Assembly: GCF_040115645.1 (NCBI RefSeq)
Contig: NC_089555.1
Location: 496,001 to 560,000 of the forward strand
Direction: 5' to 3'
Length of the DNA: 64,000 bases
DNA from: Euwallacea fornicatus
Lineage: Eukaryota > Arthropoda > Insecta > Coleoptera > Curculionidae
In this document: in pieces, positions 35,935 to 47,758 of the stretch
How positions within the stretch are numbered: position 1 is the stretch's first letter
Layout of the letters: each line of letters opens with the position of its first letter
Notes under the pieces: generated by a model
The model's input: the letters and a program-made list of their open reading frames with translations, nothing else
The model's database searches: none
Told to the model about the DNA's origin: nothing
Translations under genes and position numbers: made by a program

Positions 35935-36064
35935 CAGGGTGGCTCTGCCTGGAGGTCGACCGCGAGGACCTCCGTCCCCGAATTGTGTGGCTTCGCCGCA
36001 ATTCAGACAACCTCGACTTTTCTATGTTGAGGGAGATGCCCGAGCTCCAGAAACGGACACCCTG
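35935..36064. mobile_element. 130 bp MITE with both terminal repeats
   Basis: The left end is TA then CAGGGTGGCTCTGCCTGGAG. The right end, reverse-complemented, is TA then CAGGGTGTCCGTTTCTGGAG. Fifteen of 20 positions agree, including the shared CTGGAG. No coding potential. It directly abuts family X copy 2. Confidence 0.75.
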
Positions 36065-36751
36065 TATGTGGGGCCATTTCTTCAGGGTTAAGAAAAAAAG
36101 ACAGACCCACGATTCGGATTCCCAAACAAAAAGAGTGGAAACGTGACAATGATATCGTCAGCCGATCGGATGTTAAATTATGCAGATGTATTCTCAAATC
36201 TCATGCAATTGTGCGGTAATTTAAGATGTCGAGGCCTGGTCGCCGTATTTTTCTCGTCTCAAACGGCCATCTTTCGCGGTTGGTATTAAATTATCTACCG
36301 GCCTTAAACCAGTTCACGCTGGACGTTCGTCCATCAAAGAGCTCAAAGGTTGCTCAATGGCGAGCTACGGATTTGGCCTTACATCCTTTCGTCCCTCGGG
36401 CATCGATTTACGACGTAAGCGTCATTTTTTTTTCTAATTTTGAGTGCATTTGAAATGAAAACGCTTCGCATTGAATTTCGACGAATAGAGGGGCCTCAAT
36501 TGGACCATCTAGAGGTGATCAGGACTCGAAGGACGCCGACTGGGGCCTCTTGGGGAAATGCAGAGTGCTCAAATGTTTTGAATTTTTTTTGAAAAAAAAC
36601 GTACTTTAAAATGAGGCTTCGGTCACCTTTTAGTCAATTTTATGGGGTGTAACCTATCATCGTGCAGATATTTTAGGGGGCGATAGGAGCCTAAAAATAT
36701 TAAAAAAATGCTAATAAGCTAACAGCCTAAAAACCTGCTATTTTGGATATA
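36065..36751. other. Unassigned AT-rich stretch
   Basis: No gene or element recognised. Confidence 0.4.
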
Positions 36752-37177
36752 CAGGATGGAAAAGCTTCACATTTTTTTTCTCATTTAGCACCTTTTTTAC
36801 GTATGCCTGAGATCAAATTTTCGAAATATCGTACAAGTGTTTTTTTAAGACCTTCTGCAGCAAAATGTCAAAATCGTCGATGGCCATATACAGGGTGTTA
36901 TTTTACGTTTCTTTGGGTCATATACTACTTTATGCTTTGCATATTTTTTGAAACACCCTGTGTGAATTCTAATATCAAATTTAAATTCCTTCTTCAATTC
37001 TTCAGCGTTTTGTAGGGTTCGTAGAAATACAAATCGATGCAGATTAAGACTAAAAAGAAAGTCAGAAAAAATAATCTGACTCAGTTACCATCAACTTTGC
37101 GAAGCAAATGTCATCAAATTTGTAAAAAAAACAAATCCGAACGAAACTGTAGAAACTATTAAAAATGTGCCACCCTG
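36752..37177. mobile_element. Probable MITE containing a smaller MITE
   Basis: The outer edges are TA-CAGGATGGAAA on the left and CACCCTG-TA on the right (reverse complement CAGGGTGGCAC), 426 bp apart; beyond the first eight bases their similarity is weak. The interior carries a complete small element at 36,891-36,960. No coding potential. The outer pairing is an inference from edges and TA sites. Confidence 0.45.
36891..36960. mobile_element. 70 bp miniature TIR element
   Basis: TA-CAGGGTGTTATTTTACG on the left faces TTTTTTGAAACACCCTG on the right, giving a 10 bp perfect CAGGGTGTT(T/A) inverted repeat. The right flank is TG rather than TA. It sits inside the 36.75-37.18 kb element. Too small to code. 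Confidence 0.6.
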
Positions 37178-37503
37178 TATGTCGAAAATGGCGCCTTTTT
37201 GACCATGTACCTATTAGAATTTTTTGTTATTTTGCAGAGCACTATCCCCTCCCGAAACATCTTCATGGGGATATTTTCCCTGTACAGATAGAAATTAACT
37301 TTTGAGATTTTTAAGGACGAGTTTTCAAACGGCTCAAAAAACAACCGAGCCAGGACACTCACTGCTCCATTAATTTGATTAATGCGATTTTCTTTAAATA
37401 TTTATCGAAGAACTGTCGAAGTCAAAGGTCATCACAAATTCCAGAATTCTTATCTCCGAAAAGACCCGCAAATCGGATATGCAGCTGAGACGAGTCAGAA
37501 ATA

Positions 37504-38569
37504 CGAGAGTGGTCGCAGAAGTAGCCCACCTGACATATAGATGGCGATGTTTTTGGTAAAAATTTTCCTGCATTACACAGACCTAACCTTAAAAAGCTTT
37601 TAACCTAAAGTTTGACGGTGGTACTTTGGTTTGTCTTCGTTTTGGAGCTGTTTTTAGTGGAAGTTTGTAGAGATTTTGTGAACATTGAAAATGTTGTTCG
37701 TCATACGTGATTCAGTACTTTCATTTGAAAGGCCTTAGGCCGTCCAACATCGAAGCCAAGTTGGGTTCTACTTTAGGGGGAATTTGATTCTTCATTAACA
37801 ACTGTAAAACGTTTCGTGGCAGAGTTTAAACGCGGTTGTTCGAGCTGCCAAAACGAACTCCACAGCGGATGACCCACCCTACGACACTCCAGATTTGACC
37901 CCTCCGGATATTGTGGTGAAAATTTGCAAAATTGTCCCGCAAGATCGCCATGTCTATGAATATTGTAAATCGCATTTCGATCGGATAAACGCATATGATG
38001 AAGCTGTGCACAAAATGAGTGCCGCGATTACTCACAATTGAACAAAATCAGTGCCGTGAGGATGTTTTAACGGCGTGGTCGACAAATTTTCCCAGCAATA
38101 AAGCTGAGCTTTTGCGTCGATTCATGACCATGTGTGAAAGATGGGTTCATCGTTGCATATATGAGGCGAAAGGGTAGTCAAATCGATAGGCTCTAAGGAC
38201 GGAATCGGCTCTAAATAAGAGCCCGTTTCGTCCAAGACAAGCCACCAGTCCACGTTGGTGTCATGGCGGTGGCGAAAATTAGTCGTGTTGGTTTCGAACT
38301 TTTTCCTCACCCATCCTATTCACCAGATTTTCCCCCTTTCGGATTATTTTCGATTTGCAAAGTCGAAAAAATCGCTTGTTGGAAAGAGAGTTGCCAGCAA
38401 AGAAGAGATCGAGTCCGAGGTTGATGAAGAGTGAGACGGGGTGTCGAAGCCACAGAACGTCGCCGGGAAAAGTGTCCCGGTGTCAAAGGAGACCAAGTTG
38501 AGAAACGTGATACTTTCCAATATCTCTTTTCTTTGAGTGGTAGGTCTGGTGCTTCCGGGACTATCCTCG
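37504..38569 (+). mobile_element. Mariner family 2, copy 1 (1066 bp, both TIRs)
   Basis: The left end is TA then CGAGAGTGGTCGCAGAAGTA. The right end, reverse-complemented, is CGAGGATAGTCCCGGAAGCA. Fifteen of 20 positions agree, and this repeat is unlike the CAGGGTG type. The 5' untranslated part (about 37,580-37,640: GACCTAACCTTAAAAAGCTT, then CTAAAGTTTGA) is nearly identical to the corresponding part of the split copy at 58.96-60.45 kb. A decayed transposase fills most of the interior. At 1066 bp it is somewhat shorter than the roughly 1.3 kb usual for mariners, consistent with an internal deletion. Confidence 0.85.
37685..38512 (+). pseudogene. Mariner transposase relic (family 2)
   Basis: Segments in order, in shifting frames: IQYFHLKGLRPSNIEAKLGS, TTVKRFVAEFKRGCSSCQNE, PDIVVKICKIV, TK-stop-VPRLLTIEQNQCREDV (TGA where W is expected), NKAELLRRFMTMCERWVHR (first catalytic region; the DE of MDETWVHH is changed), then a gap where ~60 residues should be, QDKPPVHVGVMAVAKI (second region, with QDNAPVH changed to QDKPPVH), FPHPSYSPDFPPF, SDYFRFAKSKKSLVGKR (third D kept) and a C-terminal REKCPGVKGDQVEK. 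This is a mariner-type DD34D enzyme, inactive through deletion, frameshifts and altered catalytic residues. The normal stop after VEK is lost. Confidence 0.85.
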
Positions 38570-40589
38570 CACATCCACCAGAAGGACGTGGCGAACCTCT
38601 CGCAACGGGGGTGCGTGAGGGGGGGGTCCTGTGGCGTCGTAAACGGACTCGCCCGATAAATTGACGGTTTGTTTTCCAGTATTTTTAGGTCCTTATTTAT
38701 AGCGCCAGGCATGCCAAAGTCTCGAACCGAAAAATTGCATCAATCATCGAGCCTATTTCCGAACCCATTACTTACCCTTCTTACCTCGGAAAGTCTTCCT
38801 AATTATAGAAAACAAACCCGATACCGACGAGAAACAAGTAAGCCGTTAAATCATTGTTAACTGAAACCAGAGTTTACACTCCAAAGGTTAATGAGAGGAC
38901 TATACAAGTTGAGCCTCATTATGGGCCCGTGTTCTGGTGCGAGGACGACAGATTTAGAATCGGAGTGGCAAGTGAACTTTCTAGTAGTGCTCCCCGCTTC
39001 TTGTGCGTTTAGTGATTTGTTGTGGATTAAAGAACTATTTCCAACATTTCTGAAAATGTATCGATGCAACGTAATAACGCATAATAATAAGCGGCCGCAG
39101 TCAACGGTCTGGCCTTAGGCCACTCAAGAGGAACAAAAATGCGTTAAGTACCAATAACGAGCGATTGTTTATGCATAACAGGCAAAAAGACGTCTCGAGA
39201 AATTACAGGTAGCAGAGTCTGTGAAGGAATTGTCCTGTTATTAGAGACGCCATGGAATGCACTTTCTCGTGCGTTTCATTAACGAAACCCCTGGTAATCC
39301 GGCAAAATATATTACGGTAGCCAATTATTATCGATGATCTAATCTACTTTTGTTCAGAAGTAATGGCCATAATTATTCCATCGGAGTCAGTGCAAAACGA
39401 CGACGACGAGGAAACAAGAACAGCAAGTCTGGCCCGAGAGAGAAATGCGTGTAAATGTAAAATAATCAGGTGGGCAGTAATAGAGATAGCGCGTAGCTCG
39501 CAGCCCTGATAGAGATACAGGCTGGTTGTGCAACTACCGAATAAATACAGGGAGATACCATCACTTAAGAAACATGGTCCCGATTGCCAGTACCGAGAGA
39601 ATTCTCAAAGTCACCGCTGGAGCGCCACAGACTCGATCTTGCCCATTGTGGCTTTCTGGGGTGGTACTCATTAAGATATTCGTTAAGATTATTCCCACTC
39701 AACTGCCCGGGCTGATAATTTGTGTATTTAAATCGACAACTTCATTATTTTAGCGAAATTAAAGTTGGAGAGCCATTTAGCTTTAACGCATTGGGGAAGG
39801 ATTTACGTTACTGCGAGGGATAGTTTCGCGCGCGCGCGTGTGTGTGTGTGTTTTTTTTTTTTTTTTTTTGACGAAGAGGAAAGGTCTTCAAAGTGTGTGC
39901 TCCACCTCGTTTACCTAATTTCCGCCCCTCCCCAACCTCCGAGCCTCGATATCTCTGGAACCCGTGGAGCAAGGGCCGTAAATAATAAGTCTAACCGTCT
40001 GGAGTAGCTCGAGATCTACCGGCACAACCGTAACATCTCTTCCTTTTCCTGAGATACGAACTTATTTACTGTCCACATATTAAACGAATCCCGGCAGCGA
40101 CTTTCATCTTTTTTTCTCAGTACGGGGTGTCCCAAGAAAAAATTAGGAATCGACTGGACTCGCCCGGTTCAAAGGTCGTTCGCTTTATCGTACGCGGGTG
40201 TCGAATCGACTCTCTCGACCCCGCCAATTCGGAATAATTCTCTCAGTTTTGTCTTGCGGCCAGTTGCTGGCTGCAGCTTCGCTTTGGCCTTCGATCTCTG
40301 GGCTCAGCTCCCGAAGACCCACTCTCAGCGGCGTAATGTCCTGTTTTCGCAGCAGCTCTCGGATATCCCCGACTCAGCACATCTTCGAGTCAAAGTTTCT
40401 GCTGCGAAATCCAGAAATCTGGATTTTCCCGCTGGAATCGAAACTGCTACGAATCGGATGTGCTGGCGAGGTGCCCGAAGCACAAACCGGAACCCTGCAG
40501 AAGTACCCTTTAGGAGACGCACAGCCATTGGCAGGGCATGATTAAGTATTAGACATTTTGCCTATAGGACCGTAACGGGCACCAACGTA
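38570..40589. other. Unassigned stretch
   Basis: No gene recognised. 39,160-39,520 and 39,690-39,780 are AT-rich and free of repeats. A TA-CGGGGTGTCCC string at 40,121 is a possible solo element start; no partner found. Confidence 0.4.
39827..39869. repeat. Compound microsatellite (CG)n(TG)n(T)n
   Basis: About six CG, then six TG, then nineteen T. The CG-to-TG transition is the pattern expected if CpG deamination turned part of a CG run into TG, but replication slippage would do as well. Confidence 0.9.
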
Positions 40590-41303
40590 CACTGTGCACG
40601 GAAAGTCCGGCAGCCACGAAATACCTCGGAAATATGCATTAAAAAATACTTTATGTAAAAGCTGAAAGAGCTTAGAAGTTCTACTGTTGTGTGGCGTTCG
40701 GAAATATACAAGGTGTGTCACAAAGTAGCAATTAGTTGGAAGTTGCGTTCGTTCTCATGGCAACATTCTACAACATTTTCTTATTCGCCTCATGTTTCGA
40801 TTGCGTTCCATGTAATGCGTGTCCTATGGCTAACTCCAGTAGCTGTCGCAGAACTAAAGAAAAAAAAGGAAACTACTTTCATGTAAATGAACTTCATGTT
40901 TATTGAGGGAAGGGCCCAAAGTGTGCCCCTTGAACGGTTCGAGAACCAGCTAAATTGCAATAGAATCTCCCAATAACATACTCCAGCATTTCAACACTAA
41001 TGAGACAGCATGCGTCAGTAATTCTTCTTCTCAACCCATTCGAATCTGCCGGTTTCGTGACATACACCATACTTTCTAAGTGGCCCATAGGAAACAGTCA
41101 AGGGGCGTCAAGTCCAGCGATCTAGGGGGCCATACCATTTCACCTCCACGTTTTTTCCAAGCCGCATAATAGGCAAGCTGATTGTGTAATTCTGAGTGAA
41201 CTTATGGAATTTTCAAACTACTTGAATTTTTATACGAGGTATTTTCCGATAAATTGAATACTTTTCGAAATATCCAGGGTGACCGGACTTTTCGTACGCA
41301 GTG
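40590..41303 (-). mobile_element. Tc1/mariner-type element G with a distinct terminal repeat (714 bp)
   Basis: The left end is TA then CACTGTGCACGGAAAGTCCG. The right end, reverse-complemented, is CACTGCGTACGAAAAGTCCG. Seventeen of 20 positions agree, and similarity continues weakly through an ATACCTCGG/ATATTTCGA block. The right flank is TC, not TA. A second possible terminus, TATACAAGGTGTGTCAC at 40,708, lies inside, so the transposase remnant may belong to a nested element. This terminal sequence is unlike the CAGGGTG class in the rest of the window. Confidence 0.7.
40900..41145 (-). pseudogene. DD41D-type transposase C-terminal remnant
   Basis: The minus strand from about 41145 reads EMVWPPRSLDLTPLDCFLWA (third catalytic D block, with SPD changed to SLD), then after a one-base shift GHLESMVYVTKPADSNGLRR, ITDACCLISVEML and a terminal GAHFGPF. 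These correspond to the WPPRSPDLTPLDFFLWGHLKS block, the RI...C..I..EML helix and the GGHFEHL-type terminus of insect DD41D-like transposases. N-terminal and earlier catalytic parts are absent. Confidence 0.75.
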
Positions 41304-44300
41304 TCGTTTTAGGTTAAGGCAGCGGCCCGTTTTCCCGCTCAGAGGAGTAATGCAACATAATCTCAATAATAATTAGTCATTGTTGCCAATTGTGTAATTG
41401 ATAAACCGGCTTGGTTACGCAATCGGGCGTGGCAGAAGAAAATGTCCAAAATTAATATTTGTTTTCGCAACTTATATCAAATTCGCGAGTTAATACTGAT
41501 GCGTTATGCGAGTTAAATTTCTCTATGAAGCATTGAAATTTATAAACCCGGCAACACCCCATAACCTCACAAGCGTCCCTAATTGACTGATGGTACCTCG
41601 TACCATTACAAACACATACCTCATGCTATAATCCAGAGCTTCTGCCATATTGTCTCTATGCACAACCACTAGACGAACCGAGTATAGTCACATGTACTAT
41701 ATATAATAGCCGGCACTTGCATTAAGTACCAATAGTACCATCGATGACTAAAATCGAACAAAACTTACTCGACAACTTGCCCGGTCGCCGAAAAAAGTAG
41801 AAAATACATTATCAAAGTGCAAATATTGTATTTTATTCGCGAAGAAGAGATAAAACCTAAATTCTGTTTGTTGTTCCCTAGGGGCACAAAGGCAATGGGT
41901 CTCTAATCTCTGGTATGCGAGCATTATATTCGCTATCTATGCCTGGATGTTTGCATTAGTCCAGAAAAGTACACTTTACAAATATGTTTCGAATCGTTGC
42001 GACCCTGAAAGTGGATAATGGCAATTTGGTGGGGATTATGTGTGCGGTGCCGTGAAATTCTTTGACAAGAATACACCTGCATGGCAATTGAAGAGAAAAT
42101 GGAAATTCTTGCCTCAGCAACACTGTCTTCGCATACAACCTTTAAATGGCAACATCGAAACTTTCAAGTGCCTTTTTAAATTACCGATGGAAAGGGCCGA
42201 CTGCATGGATACTCGAAAATATGGGACAATATCCAGGGCATTCTCCACGCACGGTTCCGAGCCGATTAAAACGGCTCCTCACCGTCGTTTTAAATAAATT
42301 AATGACAAAATCCTTATCATCCTTCATGTCTGATCGATGAGATCCCAAAAAACCCAATCGAATTTTTGTTCTGTTTTCTAAAAGACGTGGAGTTTAGATT
42401 GTTCTTTTCCTGCACATTTCCGCACCCCTGCGAATTTTTCCTAGCAATTTCCACTCATTTTTCCGACTGCAATGGGCGAAGAGACATGTTTTTGTGCTGA
42501 TTGAAAGAATATTGAGTCGCGTTTGCACCCTTTCACAATATTGTTTGTCGATAACAGAAAATTAAATCGGCTTTTCTCCGGCGGAAATGAGTTTTCACAT
42601 GGGGGAGCGTTGTCGACAATGCGAGAACTGGTGTCTTCTCTCTGGAAATGTTGGTACAGCGGCCCTAATGGGAATTTCGCATTATTAGCTGGAGATATTT
42701 GAAGATTCGAAGCCGAAAAAAGATTTTTGGTTTCAAACGTTAAGCCCGTGTTAAGTACGAAAGGAAAATGAGCAAGTGAAAAGGGACAGACATTTTTTTT
42801 TATACGTTGGATTCATTCGTTACGGTCTCGTGTTTGACTCGTGGTAATGGCAACTTTGCGGCTGTTTTTGGGATTCCCCGTCATGATCAGCTAATCGTGT
42901 CACCTCAAAAGTACTGGTCGGGCGATGAGCTGACGGCACCAAACCGCCGTGAGCGCCCTCGGTTTCGTCACGAAAGTTCAGTTTTTCTCGAAAATTTGCG
43001 TTTTTCTCGTAAATTACTACGCCTCTGGTAATCGGCACAATACGAAACCTGCTGAAATATGTTCTATGATCAGCGTAAACTGTCTGGGTGACGGGCGTAC
43101 GTAAGTACAAATACGCATTCGCTGAGTTAACAGAGAGAAAGGCCCCGCGGGGGGCCCAGCAGGTGCCAGGTCAGGCCGCGTCATTGGGATCCGATGAGTT
43201 CCCGTACTTAAAAGAATATTAATCATGTTCGTGTGGCCGATTAGTTACGCTGCAACGTTTCACTTTATACAGGTTTCCCCAATTTTTCCATTAACATTTA
43301 CACCTACCTCAGATCAGGCCGCTTTTCTCTCACAAGAACTTTACGTAAATTGGAATTCAGAACAAGAACCGTCCGAACAGTTATGTGCAGGTTTTTGTCG
43401 CTTACGACGAGGTTTTACAAGCGTTTGACCAAGTGCACCTGAGGGGTCAGTAACAAGCGCCGTAAGAGACAATTGGGGCGTGCCTCCGCGGAAAAGAGCA
43501 GGAATTTCAACCTTTCTGGATTTGGAAAAATTGCCGGAACAAATCTTAATCTTGTAAATCACTGTCAGTAATTTTTTATTCATGAGAAAGATTAAGTATC
43601 TATCTACCTTGTTCGCCGTTTTTGAGATAACGGCGAGTAAGGAAACACTGAATTTTCATGAAATATCGTTTCTGCCGGGTCTGTTTGTTTATATGAATCG
43701 GTTTGGCGCTTCAGAAGGAACGCTAAGGTTCGATGTAGGGCGGCGAGAAAGGACGTTTCGTCTCGAACTAATCGTCAGCTGCACATCACCCCAAACACAA
43801 ATTTCAACAAGAGAGGCCCCATTCGAGAACTTTCTGCACAAAAAATCGACATACTTAAGCAGATTTGGCAACGTCGATGACCCGCGTGATGACAGATCGT
43901 TGAGGATAGACTTCGGGCCTGTCAACGGTCTCGGTCACCTGCATGGTGCGAGACAGCTACAGATCGGCTGGACGGGAAGCTTGCAGTGGTCACTTACGGG
44001 TTGGGGGGACGTTCCGGGAATTCAGTATTTGGTGAAGTCGCTCTAGCGGTTCCTTTGTCCCACGCACGTTATTTTCCGTCGACGATGACATCCCCCCGTT
44101 GCGTCACTAACGGTACAAGATGGCGGCAACGTTGCCACCTTCGATCCTCCAAAGTCACGCACTTTTTCCGTTTATTCCTCTGAGCCGTATTCAACATGAA
44201 ACAGGCCATAAAGTAAGATAAACCGCGAAGAAATTGGCCACGTTACCGATTGTGCTAAAGTCCATCTCCCATCATCCATTATGCATTTAGTATAACGTGC

Positions 44301-45813
44301 GTCTGCTAAAGAAGAATCGCATTGAATCCAAACCGGAACAGTGAGGTTATTCGATTGCGGTGTAATAGAATCGATGCCACGTGATGGGAATACTCCATTT
44401 TCTAGGCCTATGGCCCTTTTTGCCTCATCTCGACCGTTATTTGCACGAAACTGCAGCAATAATTATTCATGACGTTGCCTGATGATCGCCGGTCCGCTCG
44501 GCTCATCATCATCGTGTTAGGTTTCACAATTCTCACAGGCACAAATGAGACATGCAGATCACGGAAGAGGCTCTCTTGATGGGCCTTTTCCTCATACCTC
44601 GTTGATTAAGGTTTAAGGCCACAATTGACTTACCTTCGTAAATTCATCTTTCATTGTGTTATACGTTTTAATGTCATTTCGACATCGCCTCCCAGGCATA
44701 GACCGTCTGGTCGTATCGTTAATAGGCCGGCGTTAGTAAAAGTTTACACATCGACTCAAGAAATGAAAGTATTTCCTTTATTTGTTATATTATGTAGTAA
44801 TCGTTAAATATTATGTGCAATAAATTTGTCTGACAAAAAGTCTAATCAGCATCAGGTGTTTTATAAGTATTCGAATCTGGGTTTAAGCCGTTGGTGATGC
44901 AATTGTTCACCATAAAAGATGGTACTCGGTTTGTCTTTTCCATGGGTGCCCAACCTCGTGACTCGACAAATCAATATCCATTACACCTGTTGTGTCCAGT
45001 TAGCAATTGCTTCGTAGTACAAGCTCAGAAAACAATAAAATCCTAGTTTTATTCGCTCGTAAACGAAAATAATATAACTGTATGGTTAGAAGCTCGGCGC
45101 GAGGCTATTAAATTTTATAGTTAATTTGTGTCGTACATTTTAAGCAATTATTATCTGCCTCATTATTATTGAGGGGAGGGGGGGGATTACAACAAAATCA
45201 TATACCTGTGGGTTTTTCATTGATCAGTAGCTATAGAGGTAGGGTTCGCCAGAGTGGTCGCACACGGGCGTATCCGAAACGATGAGTGACCATTTCACTC
45301 TTTCCAGATTGAGCAAGTGCGAAAGCTTTGGTGCGGTGCTTACGCAGGGCAGAGCGTGTACTCGAGGGAAAAGCCATTCGTCCGAGTCATGTCTTTCAGA
45401 CTAGTACTCGGCGCAAATGTCACCTAAACATCTCGTACGCTCTAGGAGCCGGAGAGGAGGCACCACTTTAATCCCCTGCATCGAGCCAGAGGCACGGGGA
45501 GAGAGAAAAGCCGGGAGCCATTTCCGGACGAGTGTTTAGAGAAAATTTGTTTCGTGATTTCGGACACCTGTCCTCTGAACGATACTCCGCAACACCCGTG
45601 TCTTCGCGGAGGCCGCCCCTCAATGGTGCGCAACCACGGAGTGGGAGGTTGTCTCTTTAGAGCAACGCGACCCGAGGACACGACAGTATACAGGGTCTTC
45701 CATTTGGAAACATCCTGATATCTGAACCGGTCGGGGAGGGCTTCGCGCCGACAAGCGATTTCCGCAAACTAACAATTGTGAAACCACTGTCACTCCTGAG
45801 GGGGTTAATCCAG
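41304..45813. other. Long unassigned stretch
   Basis: No gene recognised in 4.5 kb. Frames of up to 154 codons (43582-44046, plus) and 96 codons (42820-43110, minus) have no motif I know. TTATACAGGTTTCCCC at about 43,266 and TATACAGGGTCTTCC at 45,687 are possible solo element starts without partners. Confidence 0.35.
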
Positions 45814-45897
45814 AAAGTAAAAGTTGCCGCATGATCCGGGCACCATTCCGCTGAAAGTAAAAGGAAGTTGCTGCATCACCTGGGTACCATTTCGCTG
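45814..45897. repeat. Tandem duplication, two ~40-44 bp units
   Basis: Unit 1 (45814-45853) and unit 2 (45854-45897) share AAAGTAAAAG, GTTGC.GCAT.A.C.GGG, ACCATT.CGCTG. Unit 2 has a small insertion after AAAGTAAAAG. Confidence 0.8.
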
Positions 45898-46934
45898 AAA
45901 CTTCTCATGAACCTGCAACATTACCGTCGACACAGTTTATAAATCGTCGGAATGGGTTTGACAAATGGTCCGCTGTAGGCTACAACACAATTACTGCCCA
46001 CTACGAAACCCTGCAACGTCTCTGCCGATTTAAAACGATACAGATATTCAGGGAAGTCATAATTTATGCACATCGCCGATCGCTCCTGCTTATGTAAATT
46101 GTCAATATTCCCTGTCTTAGCTATTGATTCAATATGGGATTAATATGGGAAAGTGGGTTTTCGTATCAAAGGACATAATTTTAAATTTATGTCACTCCTA
46201 CGCTGTAAAAAAACCATCAAACAAAGTTATTGAACAAAAACAAGCAGTTTGCCGGGAGAAGTCAATAAAGTAGGGTCTTTTTAAAAGGCCAGTCTGACCC
46301 CTCGTTCATTAATTTTTAATGCGATTGTGTGCAATGAATAAGTAAAATGCATTATAAGGTTCCTGTATAGCGAAAGGCCCAATGATCGACCGACGGTTTC
46401 GGGCTATTGGCCAAAAATTGAGCCATGCAGACCACGTGCAAGAGATCATATAAAATTGAAGGAAATTTTTCGAACGAAGCCGATGTGATTACTTGACCGG
46501 ATATTGTGATCTGCAACCCTTGCCGAGGTTAAATGGGAGGCCTTATTGCCAATGAGGCTCATTTTCTTCACCGGAACTGGACCACTGTACTTGAAAATAT
46601 CTACTATTAGCCTCGTAACCGTTGCGTTCTGTAGAAGCACCTTTCGCCCCCCCCCCTTTGAAATTCTAGTTTTTCAAACGGATCACTCGGTATTTTGCCA
46701 GAATTTCTCCCTCCAATGGAGAGACCGTTTTAGTTATAAACTTCCAATATCCAATTCAAAACTTTCCGAGAAATTTAATGGAAAGTTTAATTTTGAATAA
46801 TTTTCCCATTCTCCTTTGCAAAACTCAATTTATCTATAGTGGAACACTCGGTATTTTTTAGCTTGTCAAAAGAATAAAATTTATCGGCAATTTTAATCAC
46901 AAATACCGCCCGCGTCCTGCGCTCTAGTGATCTG
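45898..46934. other. Unassigned stretch
   Basis: No gene recognised. A poly-C run lies near 46,647. No repeat boundary was seen until the tandem array. Confidence 0.4.
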
Positions 46935-47443
46935 CGACAGCGTAGATTATATCGCGATCTTTAGCACTTTTCGAGATATTGAGGAACGCATAGAGCGCGT
47001 CCAGTGGTCTATGTTAAAATTCCCTTTTTGCTATTTCAAAATGTAAAACGACAGTATTTCTAATGAAGCGCCCTGTACATTAATTCTGTACCAGTACCTC
47101 CATTCAAGAGGATCAATTTCCGTCTACATGGACCATCTCTATCGCTTCCCGCAGTATCAAGGTGTTTATGGGGTTTTAGCTGATTTTTTGCTGATATAAA
47201 TTTTTCGGTTTTCAGAGATCTAAAATTGCAGCATTTCTAAAGGAGCATACTGCATAATTTTGAGATCGTGGATCGTTTCATTCAGGATTTCTTCCTGCAT
47301 GTGGTTGAGTCACGATCTCTATGGCTTTTTGAGGTATCGAGGTGTTCGTTGAGAAAAAATGGCTCGTATTACGATTTGCCTCATTTTGTTCGGATTGGAG
47401 AAAGATATGTAAAACTTAAATTTTTCAAACAAGATACTCTGTA
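46935..47443. repeat. Three diverged tandem units of ~180 bp
   Basis: Units start near 46,935, 47,116 and 47,297. Each contains, in the same order: a (G)ATCT.TA..(G/A)CTT segment followed by G..GTAT(C/T).AGG.., then a T-rich middle, then a TAAAA..GCA-type segment with ATTTCTAA..GAGC and a CTGTA or CTGCATA. The spacing is 179-182 bp. The units are strongly diverged, so the array is old. The third unit runs directly into the 47,444 element. Confidence 0.6.
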
Positions 47444-47758
47444 AACAAGGTGTTTCTGAAAGGTCTGTACCAAATTTTACCACAGATCCCTGAGCCAAAA
47501 ACATGACGGTTTAACCCAGTTTTCCTTCCTCCTAGTTCAAAAGTTGACGGTCTTCAAAATACAGGGCGTCAAGGTAAAAATTAAAAAAGGGAAAAAATAT
47601 ATTAATTGGTTTGTGATTTTCTGAATAAAATGTCGCCGCGGGGGTTCTCCGGGGCGAGAAATTAGAATCTGTTTACACTTTCGTTGCACATTGTAGAGGG
47701 CGCTCTCGGCGCCAAATGAACTCTCCTTAAAGGGACATAACTTTTTTTATCACCCAAT
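47444..47758 (-). mobile_element. Non-autonomous element, inverted pair copy 1
   Basis: Reverse-complemented, this starts GGGTGATAAAAAAAGTTATG and continues with CCTTTAAGG, GAGCGCCCTCTACAATGTGC, GATTCTAATTTCTCGC, TTTCCCTTTTTTAAT, GGTACAG.C and ends CACCTTGTTTAC. It aligns along ~300 bp with copy 2 at 48,162-48,454 in the opposite orientation. The termini are more decayed than those of copy 2 and its TA flanks are unclear. No coding frame is shared. Confidence 0.8.

Noticed and set aside
35829..36064. CRISPR-like reading of closely spaced short repeats
   Set aside because: The repeats are inverted terminal repeats of MITEs with TA sites, not direct repeats with uniform spacers, and the DNA is eukaryotic.
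43582..44046. 154-codon plus-strand frame
   Set aside because: No motif I recognise and no gene context; probably chance.
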